A DNA stretch of 64,000 nucleotides from positions 62,001 through 126,000 of the forward strand of contig MCGE01000051.1 of assembly GCA_002105175.1 (NCBI GenBank), read 5' to 3'. The translations under genes were made by a program, and so were the position numbers. This document shows positions 1 to 11,084 of the stretch, in pieces. This DNA is from Absidia repens (lineage: Eukaryota > Mucoromycota > Mucoromycetes > Mucorales > Cunninghamellaceae). Below the pieces are notes generated by a model. That model was not told where the DNA came from and did no database searches. It saw only the letters and a list, made by a program, of their open reading frames with translations. The stretch's first letter is position 1. Each line of letters starts with the position of its first letter.

Positions 1-490
1 CCAAAGTAGCAAAGGTCACAAAACCGTATCCAGCAGAGCGCTTTCGATAATGGGGACGGATGGTGATGATTTTGGCTTCCAATCTATACCCATACGTATA
101 AAATATATAGATATATTTTTAGTATATTGGCAATACACTAACAAATAAGAATAGTATAATAAACACTTACACTTTTCCAGAAGTTTCAAAGAAAGCGACA
201 AGACCTTCTTCCTTTGTCTGGAATGATAAGTTTCCCACAAATACCTAAATATAAATACATATTTATATATGAGCTATAATATTACACGTGTTTGAAGACT
301 TGTTCTATCCGGTGTTTACCTTGTGGACGTCTTCTTCTTCCTTCGTAGCTACATCAGTAGTGGCAGGGGTAACAGGGGCTTCAGTGTTAGCAGTAGGAGC
401 AGCTGTTGTCGTAGTAGCAGGCGCTTGTTCTTGAACAGGGACTTCTTTGGTGGCAGAAGATGTGACAGCGGACTTTTGGTCAGTGGACAT
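1..490 (-). CDS. RRM-domain RNA-binding protein (5' part, cut by window edge)
   Basis: Three exons read on the minus strand: 490-320, 244-171 and 83-1, all with GT-AG junctions and continuous phase. The start is the ATG at 490. The first ~57 residues are Ala/Thr/Pro/Glu-rich and probably disordered. An RNA recognition motif begins directly after: exon 2 gives the RNP2-type strand VFVGNLSF and exon 3 gives the RNP1-type strand GYGFVTFA. RRMs bind single-stranded RNA, so a role in mRNA processing, transport or stability is inferred; the exact family cannot be told because the C-terminus lies outside the window. Fungal proteins of this layout often carry a second RRM. RRM identity is secure, specific function is not. 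Confidence 0.85.
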
Positions 491-1085
491 TATAAATGGA
501 CAAGTGGGACAGGAAGAGGATGGGAGTGGACCGAGAAAAAAAAGTGGTGAGCAAAAGTATAATCTAATACGGATATAAAAAAGAAAAAAAGGTGAGTACG
601 TGGTTTTACTGTATGGATGGGAGTCTGTTTTTTTACAACTTACCACAAGTAAATGAAGATAATATAAAGTTGTTTTCCTTAAAAAAGAGATGAAAAATAA
701 AAAAATAACAAAAGTTAAAAGAGATGAAAAGAGAAAAGGAAAAAAAGAGAAGGCGATGGAAACAAGCCCAAATAGATTTTTTGGGTCGCAGTTTTTTCAA
801 AAGTCCGTCGACTACGCTGATTTTTATTATATGAGGAGACAAATACATCAGTTAAAGAAGTATCTTGTATTACTATGATACTATTTCAAACAACTGATGA
901 CTAATTCTGCTACTTACGCAAATAATATCACTACTATGAATATTATTCTACAATTATATACAATACATACAAAATGATAATGATGGGATATAATATGTTT
1001 TGCCGTCCAAGACGCCAGTACGATGGTCCTTACTTGCGTTTAACCTAAAAATATTGAAGAGAAAAACGGAAGCAAAGTTAAAGAA
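491..1085. other. Intergenic, upstream of the RRM gene
   Basis: AT-rich DNA with pyrimidine-rich runs next to the RRM start. No open frame with coding character or splice structure is seen. Confidence 0.5.
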
Positions 1086-1400
1086 CTTCTTTGGAATGTG
1101 TCTTCTATCAAACTTACTATCTTTTTAACGCAAAGTTTAAAAAGCTTGTTATTTCTCTTGCATGCATATCTTTATGGGTACCCTTGTAGTTCAAAGCGAT
1201 ACAGTTTCCATAGTCTGCATGTAGACTGGAATAGATACGCACGCCTTTTGTTGTTAAAGTTACACCTTTGTTTAGCATGGCAACAGTTGTGGGGTAACCA
1301 AAAAAACCTCCCCAGTGACCAGCACCTCATCAATTTGGAGCATGGTCAAGTCGTCATAGGCCAAAATCGTTTTGTACTCCGTTCCTGCAATTTTTTTATC
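1085..1400 (-). pseudogene. Possible decayed coding fragment, family not recognised
   Basis: Read on the minus strand, a typical acceptor (ttgcag) near 1393 is followed by about 36 codons (starts GTEYKTILAYDD). A one-base shift then leads into a second frame of about 50 codons (contains VRIYSSLHADYGNC) that ends in a stop near 1092. The residue composition looks like folded protein rather than translated AT-rich DNA, but the frame break, and the lack of a clear upstream exon in the AT-rich DNA behind the acceptor, suggest a relic. No function is assigned. Confidence 0.25.
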
Positions 1401-1649
1401 TGTCCTTTTTTTGGGTGTCACTTTTTTCTTCTTTATTTTATTTTATGTCCAAAGAAAAAAGTAGAATAAAATCCTCCTCAGTTGATGGTAAAAAAATAAA
1501 CAATGGAAAAAAAGAAAACGTGTGCATACTCATCTGCTTTTTATATTGTCGACAACCCTGTCTTTCTTTTTCTTCCAAGCAGATGTTTATAGAGTTTACA
1601 AGGAACGTTTCCAATTTCTCTGTGGCGCCATTTCCTATATATTATATAC

Positions 1650-1850
1650 GAAGACCTAAAATCTGTCTTACGAACTGATATACCAGACAACATACAACCT
1701 CACTCTGCGCCAACATACCGAACGACTTTATGGAGGCGTGAAAGGGAGTAATCACTCACCAATTACGACAGTTGTTCCGGAACTTGCTATTACTGCGGGA
1801 ACAACAACAACTCCGACCTTTGTTTTGAATGCAAGTGAGTGGTGCTGATG
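1650..1850 (+). pseudogene. Cullin-like gene relic (N-terminal repeat region)
   Basis: The plus-strand frame from about 1659 reads a helix resembling the start of cullin-3-type proteins: LSYELIYQTTYNLTLRQH, then ERLYGGVKG. In cullins the equivalent segment has the pattern LSFEELYRNAY...EKLYxGLxxVVxxHL. The similarity continues (VITHQLRQLFRNLLL) only after a one-base frame shift near 1750, and a stop lies in frame just upstream. No other cullin exons are seen nearby. This is best read as a short decayed copy or an isolated exon; sequencing error at the shift is possible but would not supply the missing exons. Confidence 0.4.
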
Positions 1851-2295
1851 CTTTTTAAAAAAAAAACGGTTGATCAACTATACTACTGTTATACGATGAT
1901 CATCAAATTTTGGTCCCATTTATTTATATTTTCCTTCACCATCTGCTCACACACACATATACATACAGACACACATACACTCTACTCTTAGTATATTATA
2001 TAGCTTGTATTTATTCCTTAGACTCACTTGAAACTATACCTTACTAAAAAGAAATATCACACACATTTTTATGATAATGTTTTTTTATCTTCGTTTATAA
2101 CAAATAAAGACTCGCAATGTCGATATTAATGGAAAATCGAAACCACATTATTATTGTGGGTAATGTCGTTATTCTGATGTGCATAACGATGCTATATATA
2201 GAAAGACAACGACTTTCTGGAGCCGTCCTTCGCTTTATTTTTTCACCAAAATGAAGAAAAAAAAATCAGACCTACAGTTTAGAATGAGGCCCGTA
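1851..2295. other. Intergenic with CA-rich microsatellite
   Basis: AT-rich spacer with a degenerate CA/CATA-rich stretch at about 1947-1980. No gene is supported. Confidence 0.5.
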
Positions 2296-3185
2296 CACGA
2301 TTCACATCCCGCCCACGTCAATTTTAATTGCTCCTTTTTTTTTTCTCTTTCTTTTTTCTTCGCCATTCGACTTCATTGAGGTTATGATGGACTTAGATTA
2401 GTGTCAGGACTAGTTTAGAAGGGGTTTAAGCTTAGGGATTATAAGATACATGGGGAAACCCTTTCAATTTGGATCTAGGAATTGGGACCACCATTAGTTG
2501 GTTTTTGGAGCCTTCATTAGCTTAGTTTAGTCTTAGTTTTTCTATAGTTCGTATCTATAACTGAATAAAATATGTCACTTTTTACCTGCTTCAATGATAA
2601 ATATGTCCTTACCTTGTACTGTACCATTATGGCAGACCTCGTTTTATAGTTGTGCCATTAGATTAGCATTGACTTTTCCTTCAAACCACACTCTAGACTT
2701 CCTCATACTTCGTTCAATAGATTCTTCCATTAAAATCACATGCGACTATAAACACCTCATCGTTAGTTTTAGTATCTAGCAGTGCCCTTCAATAAAGTAT
2801 ACTTTTTTTTCAACTATCCTCTGACCCATCGTATAGTTACCAATATCGATATCATAACTCTTTTTTTTTCTCATACCAACACAGGCACATCCATAAATAA
2901 ATCCACATCCACATACACACAGTTAATGTATGATACACAGCAAAAAGAGAGACAGATACAGACACGGGATATGTTATATATCTTGTAAAGGTTTTTTTAT
3001 TGAGACAAACATAATGGCTGGATAATGATATCAAATAAAAGCAAATTGTTTGTGTTTTATTGTATTGATTACTTGATTGAACAAATTTCCTATGTCTAAA
3101 GGGGATAATGTACTACATGATCGCAAATGGTATAATGTTGGAGTCGTTCTAGACACGCCAAGAACTAGCCCTTTATAATGCCAAA
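2296..3185 (+). repeat. Dispersed repeat family R1, copy A (type-1 3' end)
   Basis: This is a full-length copy of a repeat found at least 11 times in the window. The leader spans about 2300-2578: a degenerate CACGTC box at 2314-2319, a T/C-rich stretch, then a conserved block containing ACATGGGGAAACCC and ending in AATAAA at 2564-2569. A second AATAAA-ended unit follows (about 2625-2800, signal at 2791-2796). The 3' part to about 3185 matches the 3' part of copy G (38402-38715), including an antisense AATAAA (TTTATTGAGA) and the shared string ATAATGTTGGAGT. No conserved reading frame is seen. Confidence 0.75.
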
Positions 3186-3598
3186 AAAAAAAGAAAAAAG
3201 ATAAATCCGCGGAAAAGCGGCCGGGAGGTTGTCCAAAAGTTAGTAATATTTGCAATAGACTTACGACGACATCACACACAGAAAAAACCTGTAGTATATA
3301 TTTAAGCAAGCAGTGTTTGTTTATTCAATTAAGATACATACAGGGGTGAAAACAAATAATTAAAGAAGGCAGGTACTAAGGTTAATACTATGTGATATTT
3401 AATTGACGTTTGGTAAAATATATTATCAGCTATCATATCTAAATGGGAAATGGTAAAAAGAAAAATATAACTAGTGCTATGTGGGAATGAAAGAGGCTCT
3501 ATGTACGGCTACTACTATACGTAATAGTAAGTGGATAGCTGAATTAGTTGGCTGAATGTCAAGTGAAGATAACCAAAGTGTAAGTGGTTGGTAGAGCC

Positions 3599-3634
<36 letters not shown>

Positions 3635-4129
3635 AGAAAGATAATGAGTAAGCCTAGCCGAAGAAGAAGAAGAAGAAGAAAAAGAGTCAGTTCAATCGGG
3701 AGTGCTACCTTTGAACCAGTTCTGCACTTTATAACTAGACTGTTATTAGTTGACATCGATTTACGGTATCGTCCAGAGAAATAGAGTCGGCAAAATGTCA
3801 ATAGCCTAGTCAAAGAAAACAAAAGAAGTTGAGAGTGAATAGGCTAAATCAAGGCAGCTACTATACCTTTTGAATCAGTTGAACGCTTCGTATATAGCCA
3901 GACCGTTTTTTTCTACTGATATCCATATGGATGAATTCATGCGTAAGTTTTCGGTAGGAGGCTCACAAAATAGCTACACTACTAACATTTTTTTCTATTT
4001 GATGGATCAGAGGTTGCTTAAATAAAACTACATACTTCGTTTTGGAGAATATTTATAGATACTAAAACTAAATACCGGGAGGGGGGGTGTTCCTTGTAAC
4101 AAGGGAGTAAATAGAAGGATGGATGGGAG
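3186..4129. other. Intergenic with 32-nt poly-A and AAG microsatellite
   Basis: A run of A at 3600-3631 is followed by an AAG-rich stretch (3660-3685). No gene-like reading frame is supported; open frames here are made of homopolymer lysine or phenylalanine. Confidence 0.5.
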
Positions 4130-4590
4130 AAAACATGAAGGAGACTAACGTGAGGTTTAAAGGATGGTCAACACTATTCTAAAGAGACGTTTGTAAAAAG
4201 ATATCTATTGCAGAAGACATGAGAAGATCAATGGAATATTTTTCGTTGAAGTAATAAAAAGATTCGTATTTTATTCAGATGTTGATATAATCTATGGGCC
4301 AACTAACACTAAACTACTCCAATGAAGGCTTCAAAAAGCCAACTAAATGGTGGTTCTAAATCCTGAATCCAAAATGAAAAGGGTTCCCCATGCATTTTGT
4401 AATCCCTGAGCTGAAACCCCTTCCAAACTAGTCTTGACACTATTTTAAAGTCCAACAGAATCCCATGGGAGTCGCAATTGTGAAGAAAAAAAAAAATGGA
4501 AGCGCAAAAAGACGGAAAGAGACAGTGAGGGCGGAGGAAGAAAAAAATTGGGAGAAAATGTATCTCACGTGTGCGGGATTTGAATCATTT
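4130..4590 (-). repeat. Repeat family R1, copy B (minus strand)
   Basis: This inverted-orientation copy has its CACGTG box at 4566-4571, inside a motif that reads AAATCCCGCACACGTGA on the minus strand. The conserved leader block runs down to a minus-strand AATAAA at 4275-4270. A trace of the second module (TTTAGAATAGTGTTGACC on the minus strand) lies at about 4165-4190. The copy is well conserved and non-coding. Confidence 0.7.
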
Positions 4591-5413
4591 TTCTCTTTTT
4601 CTTACAACAATCAACACCATACACCCTTTCACTGTAGAATAGTTTGTTATCATACACACTCACCCTATAATTTTTTACACCCTTGTGGCTTACCATACGT
4701 TATACATATATTCTATAATAATAATAAAAAATTCATATGCCTTCAATGAATGCCTTCAATAGTTTAGGGCGGACTATTTGCATACTGTTTTAGAGTGATA
4801 GAAAGACTTTGATTATTTCCGAAAACGGATTTATATGCTTGTCTACGGTTTTTATTTCTCAGGCCCCAAGAAATTATTGACATCCTCACCTGCTCTCAGA
4901 CACAGAAAACCTTTTCTTTGTTATTCTATTTTGGGATATCACAAAGAAAATATAGTCTATTATTATCTTATCAGTCTGGCATTTTGTTTTCAGCAGATTT
5001 TTAGACCTTATGTATCATAGTTAGATCTATATGCAAATTTCCAGCGCCAGTTTGTAGGATGTATTATCGCCAATGGCATGTATGTATACATAGCAATGGA
5101 GAGGGGGGAGGGCAGCATAGCTGGTTCAATAGTAGGAGTGATAGAAACGTGCTTATTGAGAACAAAAAAAAAAAAAAAAATAGCTAAAAAGCAATTGAAT
5201 AACAAATGACCGCCTGATCCTGTCCCCGACCTTCAACATTTTCCTTAAACAAGTAAATATAGTCATTTTTAGCATGATCTAGGTCAGCTGAACTCTACTG
5301 AAATTGAGTCAAATACATGACGGGATAAAAAAAAAAAAAAAGAATATTTTTATTACATTCAATCATAAAAAAAAAAAAGTGGAGGGTAGTAGTTCATATC
5401 GAATTATTTGGAT
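4591..5413. other. Intergenic
   Basis: AT-rich DNA with several A runs (5163-5180, 5327-5341, 5367-5378). No supported gene; the last ~80 bp is probably 3' untranslated sequence of the sulfotransferase-family gene. Confidence 0.45.
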
Positions 5414-6267
5414 TTACTTTGGATTTCTCATGTTGTGGGTAAGTTTCCCAAATTCTTCACTATTGTTAGTGACGGGATAAGGTTCATCGGGGATGTCTTT
5501 GTTGAGGAATTTACACAAAGGTTCCCATCCACTTCCGAGTTCAAAGACCAGCAATCGATCAGCAGGAATGGTGCGCTTCACCTCAGCAATATGGTCGCGG
5601 AAGACACCGCAGAGATACTCTTGATCATGAATCTTTTCGGGATCGTTTTCAAGGACACCGTTGAGGAATATATGTTTAGTCATGTTAAACACATTGGCAA
5701 CATGGGTAGGTGAGTCATCCACGCCTTTGCTGGCTTGTTTAAAAATGGTATTGTGCATGGATTTGTACCAACTTTCTGGGGTTCGAACCGTCAAGATCAC
5801 TTTGGCATCTGGGTAGCGTTCGCTGAGTTCTAAAATGACAATTTTAAAAATATTAATTAAATTTCAGTAGTTCACCTGATTGTAAAAAGAGTAATGATTT
5901 TTTTTTTTTTTTCAATTACCTTTGTAAAATGTACAAGTAGGCCAATCGACCGCAGCTGTGTACTTCCCATACACCTTTTCCCATTCGTCTTCATGGTTAT
6001 CTGGATTATCATAGGCACGCGCCCAGACTTCTGGATCTTGAGTTTCGTCCTGCATCAACTTGACCATGTGGTGAGTTGGATAACTATTCAGTTAATGAAT
6101 GGGGGGAGGGGAAGATATTAGAAATGATATGTAAAATTATCCACCAAACATTTTTTTTTTTTTTTTTTTTGTTGTCTTGCTATTTCTTACCCCAGCTTCT
6201 CGAGTGCAATATGTAAACTCATAGTTCCTGTTCTGCCAAATCCGGCTCCAATAATTTCAAGAGGCAT
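5414..6267 (-). CDS. Sulfotransferase-family P-loop protein (fungal Sulfotransfer_4-like)
   Basis: Three exons on the minus strand (6267-6191, 6083-5920, 5829-5414) give a 218-residue protein with consistent phases. The N-terminal GAGFGRTGTMS (residues 7-17) is the 5'-phosphosulfate-binding loop as it appears in this fungal subfamily, and VRTPESWYKS (about 95-104) fits the 3'-phosphate-binding segment. Length matches the compact fungal members (about 210-260 aa). Family members resemble PAPS-dependent sulfotransferases, but the substrates of the fungal group are largely unknown, so catalysis is inferred from the family. No signal peptide is seen, so it is probably cytosolic. The start at 6267 puts the P-loop at the usual distance from the N-terminus. 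Confidence 0.85.
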
Positions 6268-6860
6268 TTTATATATATTTGTCTGTGTGAGTGTGTGTGA
6301 TTAAAGAAGAAAAAAAATTGGAAAATCAAGATAAAAAGTATCAACTTATATATCAGATTAAAAAAAAAAGACAGGGGCATTGGAAATGCGCGGTGTTGCG
6401 ACATCACTCGTCATTGGCCGCGCCATATTCTCACACTGACTTCGTAAAATAGACAATTTCTTGGAATGGAAAGGTGTTGTCTCTTATAGCTCGGCAAGTG
6501 TTTTCCCGCATTAATCAGACTGTCCTCACCTCGATTGATTGAATCTCTATTGTCTCTAGCCCTTTTATCTTCTTCCGTTGCAAAATCCCTGGTTTTATGC
6601 CTAAAAACTTCATATTTCCTTCATTATTATATATCACTAGTTTGCTTTTTATAATGATATATCGTAAAAAACGATGCGATGGAGGAAATCTTATGGGTGT
6701 ACTGTTATACATAAACTTTAATGGTTTCCACGGATCGTATTTTATCCGAGAAAGACGTTTCAGGGGGGGATTTTACGGAGTTTAATTTTCCATCAAGATT
6801 TCGTCTTTTATTTTATTCAGTTACTTTTTGTTTTAGTTTTTTTTTTTTTTCTTTGCCGGC
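6268..6860. other. Promoter-side intergenic of the sulfotransferase-family gene
   Basis: GT-rich and A-rich tracts lie close to the start codon. No other gene is supported. Confidence 0.4.
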
Positions 6861-7490
6861 AGCAATTATGATCCATACTTGAACGACGACAGGTTTCTGC
6901 ACACCCGGTTTATTACACAAGCTAGCATAGTAACATTCCACCATGTGCAACCTGCCTTACTCACCAGCGCGATATTATATTTGCTAGACTTGGCGTTGAT
7001 ACAGATCTTCGAAACAGAAGGTAAGCTGATCAACCATATGCTCCATTCTATTTAAATCAACTTTAACGCATTTTGTACTCTTTATTATATTTTCTTCTTT
7101 ATTTATCTTCAACAAGGAATGCGCATCTCGAGCACACAACATGCATTCATGAATCAACCAAGATGAACAACTCGTGAATAGTTTTTGCGTACGCGAAAAG
7201 GAAAAAGGTGATATGCATATTTTGACGTTTGCGTTGGAGTTGGCATCGGTATGGTTTGCTGTATTGGATAATTATTCACAAGTGGATTTGAATAGTTTAG
7301 TATATATAGATATATATATATATATATATATCGAGGAAGTGTAGTATTTTAGAATAGTGAATTAATATTATTGTCTAGATCAATAAAAAAAATTATAGAA
7401 TTCACCCAATCTTTTGGAATTAAAGACCAATACGATCACAATGCGGATTATGATAGAGGGGGATTCTGTGTTTATGATTTTGATGGGTGA
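6861..7490 (+). pseudogene. Unrecognised exon-like fragments, probably a decayed gene
   Basis: Three stretches look like exons. The first, at about 6861-7020, has acceptor gccggcag and donor gtaagctg, and contains NDDRFLHTRFITQASIVTF and LLDLALIQIFETEG. The second, at about 7118-7300, starts in one frame (MRISSTQHAFMNQ) and continues only after a frame break (EKEKGDMHILTFALELAS). The third, at about 7402-7487, has acceptor attatag and donor gtgagt, and contains GGFCVYDFDG. There is no clear start or end and one frame break, so a relic is more likely than an intact gene. The family is not recognised. Confidence 0.3.
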
Positions 7491-8133
7491 GTTTTGGCAT
7501 TTTTATGATGACATAATAGGTCAAACGATAGCTTCAGCAGGATTATTATGATATTCAACTGTGCTTATACAGTACTGTATGTACTGCATATTACAGTAAA
7601 GAACAGAACATCCGTGTTGAAAAACTCGGCAGGAAAAGGTGATGGGGTAGAGCTGAACGCATGATCTGTGCGACTCTGAGGTTTCTAACTTTGTCAGGAA
7701 AACGATAAGGCCTGATAGGCGGAAAAAGACTTTTGTGATGATTGAGTAGTTAAATATTGCCACTACAACCTTCACATACCGTAGGGTAGCGCTTTCGACT
7801 CGATTCTACATATTTGGGTATAGTACACTGAATTTAATGACATGATTGAGAGTGGGTGACAGGAAACGTTTGGCAATGATGCGCCCGCAACGTGTAAGGA
7901 AAAAAGGATAGTGGAACTAAACAAAACCTTAGTCATATGTTAGGATGGGTTATTGACAGGCAATAGTGGAGAATATAGCAGATCACTAACGTGATGGGAG
8001 AGGGGGAGTTTTTGCCCATTCTCCTAGACTTTTATTTTCTATCCCCGCTCAGAGCGGTTTCTTCCTTCTCTCCATCTTTATTTTTATTTTTTATTTATTT
8101 TTCAATTCGTCAAAATACCACATAATCCCTATA
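7491..8133. other. Intergenic upstream of the FCP1-like gene
   Basis: No coding region is supported. The last ~100 bp before 8134 is rich in T and pyrimidines, as seen upstream of several genes here. Confidence 0.4.
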
Positions 8134-8950
8134 ATGGATCTCAAATCAATGCTCATTGGGGATATTCATCCTAGCTCTTCCGAGACGACTTACAACAGTC
8201 TACCGACAAACACACCAACTCCAATCGATCCAAAGACATTGGCGGATAAAAGTGTACGTAAAGATATTGTCGACATGAGTCACCTGTGCTGGGGTCACAT
8301 CCAGCAACAAAATATATATATATATATATATATCACTGAATACTCACTTATTGTTGTTGTTTTAATCTTTTAGGCTATACTTCAACTTGGTGGGACTCTT
8401 CAGGCGTATCTCAACAAAAGTACTGTCCTTCCAAAATCAACACCATCAAGTCATAGCAACTACACCACTGGTTCAGCAAGTGCAAACTCAGGTAACAACA
8501 AAGCTACAGTATATATCTTCTTCCTCAAGCTAATGATCAGTTCTACGTTTCCTCCATAGAATCAGCTTCACCATCAAAATCGGGCTTTATTCTTGGACCT
8601 GAAATGGTCGAAAATCCTGGATTATGGCGTCCCAAGCTTTGTCTACAGCAGGTCACCAAAGACAAACCATCCACTTCACGACGTCAGATGTCTCAACAAC
8701 AACAATCAGCTTTCCATCAACCAGCAGAACTTATCACTTGCAACATTGATCATCGGTGGAACGATCCTCGACTGCTCCTTGAGGAAAAATATGATGTCCA
8801 GGGCTCCTACTCTAGGGGATTATTCGTCTTACTGGCCAAACGAAATATCCCGCATACTTTTGTCTTCCATTATCCTAATCATCCTTGGTTCCAGGATCTT
8901 TACGGCTTAAGAAAGGTAAGTCCTCCCCCTCCGCCCCCCCCCCTCGCTCA

Positions 8951-8985
<35 letters not shown>

Positions 8986-10187
8986 AAAAGAGCAGAAAAT
9001 GACCCTTACTTCATTGTATGATATATATGATGCACCGACACTTTTCATTCACTCACTCATTGGTACATTTCATGTTATAGAGCGCTTACATTGTTTGTAG
9101 GTCAGAAGAGGGCGTTTTATGGGAAGTCCACTTGAAACCATCTAGAGATCGACAGTAAGTATCGAAACATATATGTAAAAAAAGGGGGGGGGAATACGAA
9201 TGGGCTGAATTAACTTGTTCATTATGATTACTTAGGTGGCTATTTGGGTATTTGATCAAGCATGATGATGTGAGGCGAATTGTCAAGGAATCCATGGACG
9301 AACTGATGATGCAGCGGAAACTTCCTCTTGTTCTGGATTTGGATGACACTCTGGTTAGATTAGTGGGTGAAGGAAGTGAACGGTTTGTACCGGAAGGTGA
9401 TTTACATAAATGTAAGTTGGTATATATGATCGGTAGTTTGACATGATTGACTAAATTTGTTGTTATTTATTTTATTTAGATGGTAATCGTGTGGCTACTC
9501 TGAAAGATACTGAAAAAAGACGTGTGGTGCTGACTGATCGGGTGCATGAATTCCTAGAATGGGCCCAAAACTTCTATGATATATCTGTGTGCTCCTTAGG
9601 GTAATTGTATATATATATATTCATAAAAGATAAGGCTATGGTTGTTTGTTTCTTACTTACACGCTTTATTATTTCGCCATATATTTAGTGATCAGAACTA
9701 TGTGGAAAACGTTGTGGATGTATTGGACCCTCAGCGAACAAGAATACGTGGCATTTTATATTCAGCACGAAGTGAACACGATTACATTAAGCGATCTTAT
9801 GAACCAGGACGACCGCCCAAAGATTTACTTGCTTTATATTCATTCTGTGCACTCAAGGACAAGTCGCTTGGATCTTCACTGACACTGCCGCTCATTATAG
9901 ATGATGAAACAAGGATGTGGCCAATAGAGCAGCACGACAATATTATCGAAGTCAAGCAACAACTAAATTCTGATACTTGGTCCGTCTCCCTCTTTCCTGT
10001 AATTCAAGAAACACTGGCTCATATCCATATGGAGTTCTTCCGACAACTGGATGCCTGGTATAGCAAACACTTGGAAGCTGAACAACATGGAACCATCTGT
10101 AGCCGTGAACCTCCTAGTGCTGTTGGTATTTACAAAACCTATTTACGTCACATTTTACGTGACATGATTACCAAAGCTCCTTTATGA
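8134..10187 (+). CDS. FCP1-like HAD phosphatase (CTD phosphatase family)
   Basis: Seven exons (8134-8253, 8374-8491, 8560-8915, 9081-9154, 9236-9411, 9480-9600, 9689-10187) join in phase to 487 residues. The catalytic HAD motif DxDxT is DLDDTL (residues 257-262) and the matching C-terminal motif is LIIDDETRMW (about 390-399), corresponding to the IDDRxDVW region of FCP1-type enzymes. Such enzymes remove phosphate from Ser in the RNA polymerase II C-terminal repeat; that substrate is inferred. The ~220-residue N-terminal extension is low-complexity then globular, and no BRCT domain follows the catalytic region, unlike classic Fcp1, so this may be a lineage-specific paralogue. Confidence 0.85.
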
Positions 10188-11084
10188 ATAAAAAAAAAAT
10201 ATGCTGCTTGTTTTATTTTGTCTTTCTTTTGAAATGTTGCTAGTGATAGAGTTGGTGGTAGTGATGGAGTGGATATGGGTACAGATGTTCAGTGACAGGA
10301 TGAATATCGACGCATTATCAGTGTGTGAGTGGAATTGATGGAATGTATATTATATTCAAAAAGGAAGTGTAATGATGGAATAGTCAGTATTGTGAGAAAC
10401 TCTCATGGAACGATGATGCTTGCTGCGTGATTGCGTGTATGTTTGGAAAGTGATGTTTTTGTCATTATTGTAGATGTTCCTATGTGGTCCCAGTTGTTAG
10501 GTTGGTTTTACAAGGTCATACAAATGAGTTTAGTCTTCAGGACTCCTTCTATGTCAAGTATACTGCTGTAAAATATCGGTTTCAAGATACCTGGATATCA
10601 CATTTCTATCCCTGCTCGCCACCCTCTTTATGTCCACAGCCACACATCCTTATTTATATTTTTTGTCCTCTATAATTTTTTATTGGTTCTTCTATCTTTT
10701 GTATTTATTATCTCAAACTCTCGTCTTTCTTATTAGCCATGTCAGTAGAATAAAAAAAAAAGGAGTAGTAAAGAAAAAAAACTATGTGCTAAGGTTGATC
10801 ATTTGTTATTTTGCTTGGGAAGGGCCAACGGTACAGAATATTTGTAGTGTGGACAACTGTCAGGATAAGATTTAGGGGTGAGCATAATTTATTTGAGCAA
10901 CAGTATTAAATTTGGGGAGGGAATTGTGCATGAACTAGCGTGTTTAAAATTCCGCAAATTTCTGGGGCTGGGAAAAAAAAAACAGTTACAAAGGGGACGG
11001 AAGGGTAATTCCTTTTTTATTCTTTGGTTTCTTTTTTTCTTTTTTTCTTCTTCTTCTCTTTTCTTCTCCGTACTTCAACAATCT
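10188..11084. other. Intergenic between FCP1-like and SEC12-like genes
   Basis: The first part is 3' untranslated sequence of the FCP1-like gene. Just before 11085 there is a strong T/C tract (about 11015-11070) typical of fungal core promoters. No gene is supported in between. Confidence 0.4.

Noticed and set aside
1098..1469. 123-residue plus-strand open frame
   Set aside because: Its composition is Leu/Phe/Cys-rich like translated AT-rich DNA, and the opposite strand has the better coding-like signal.
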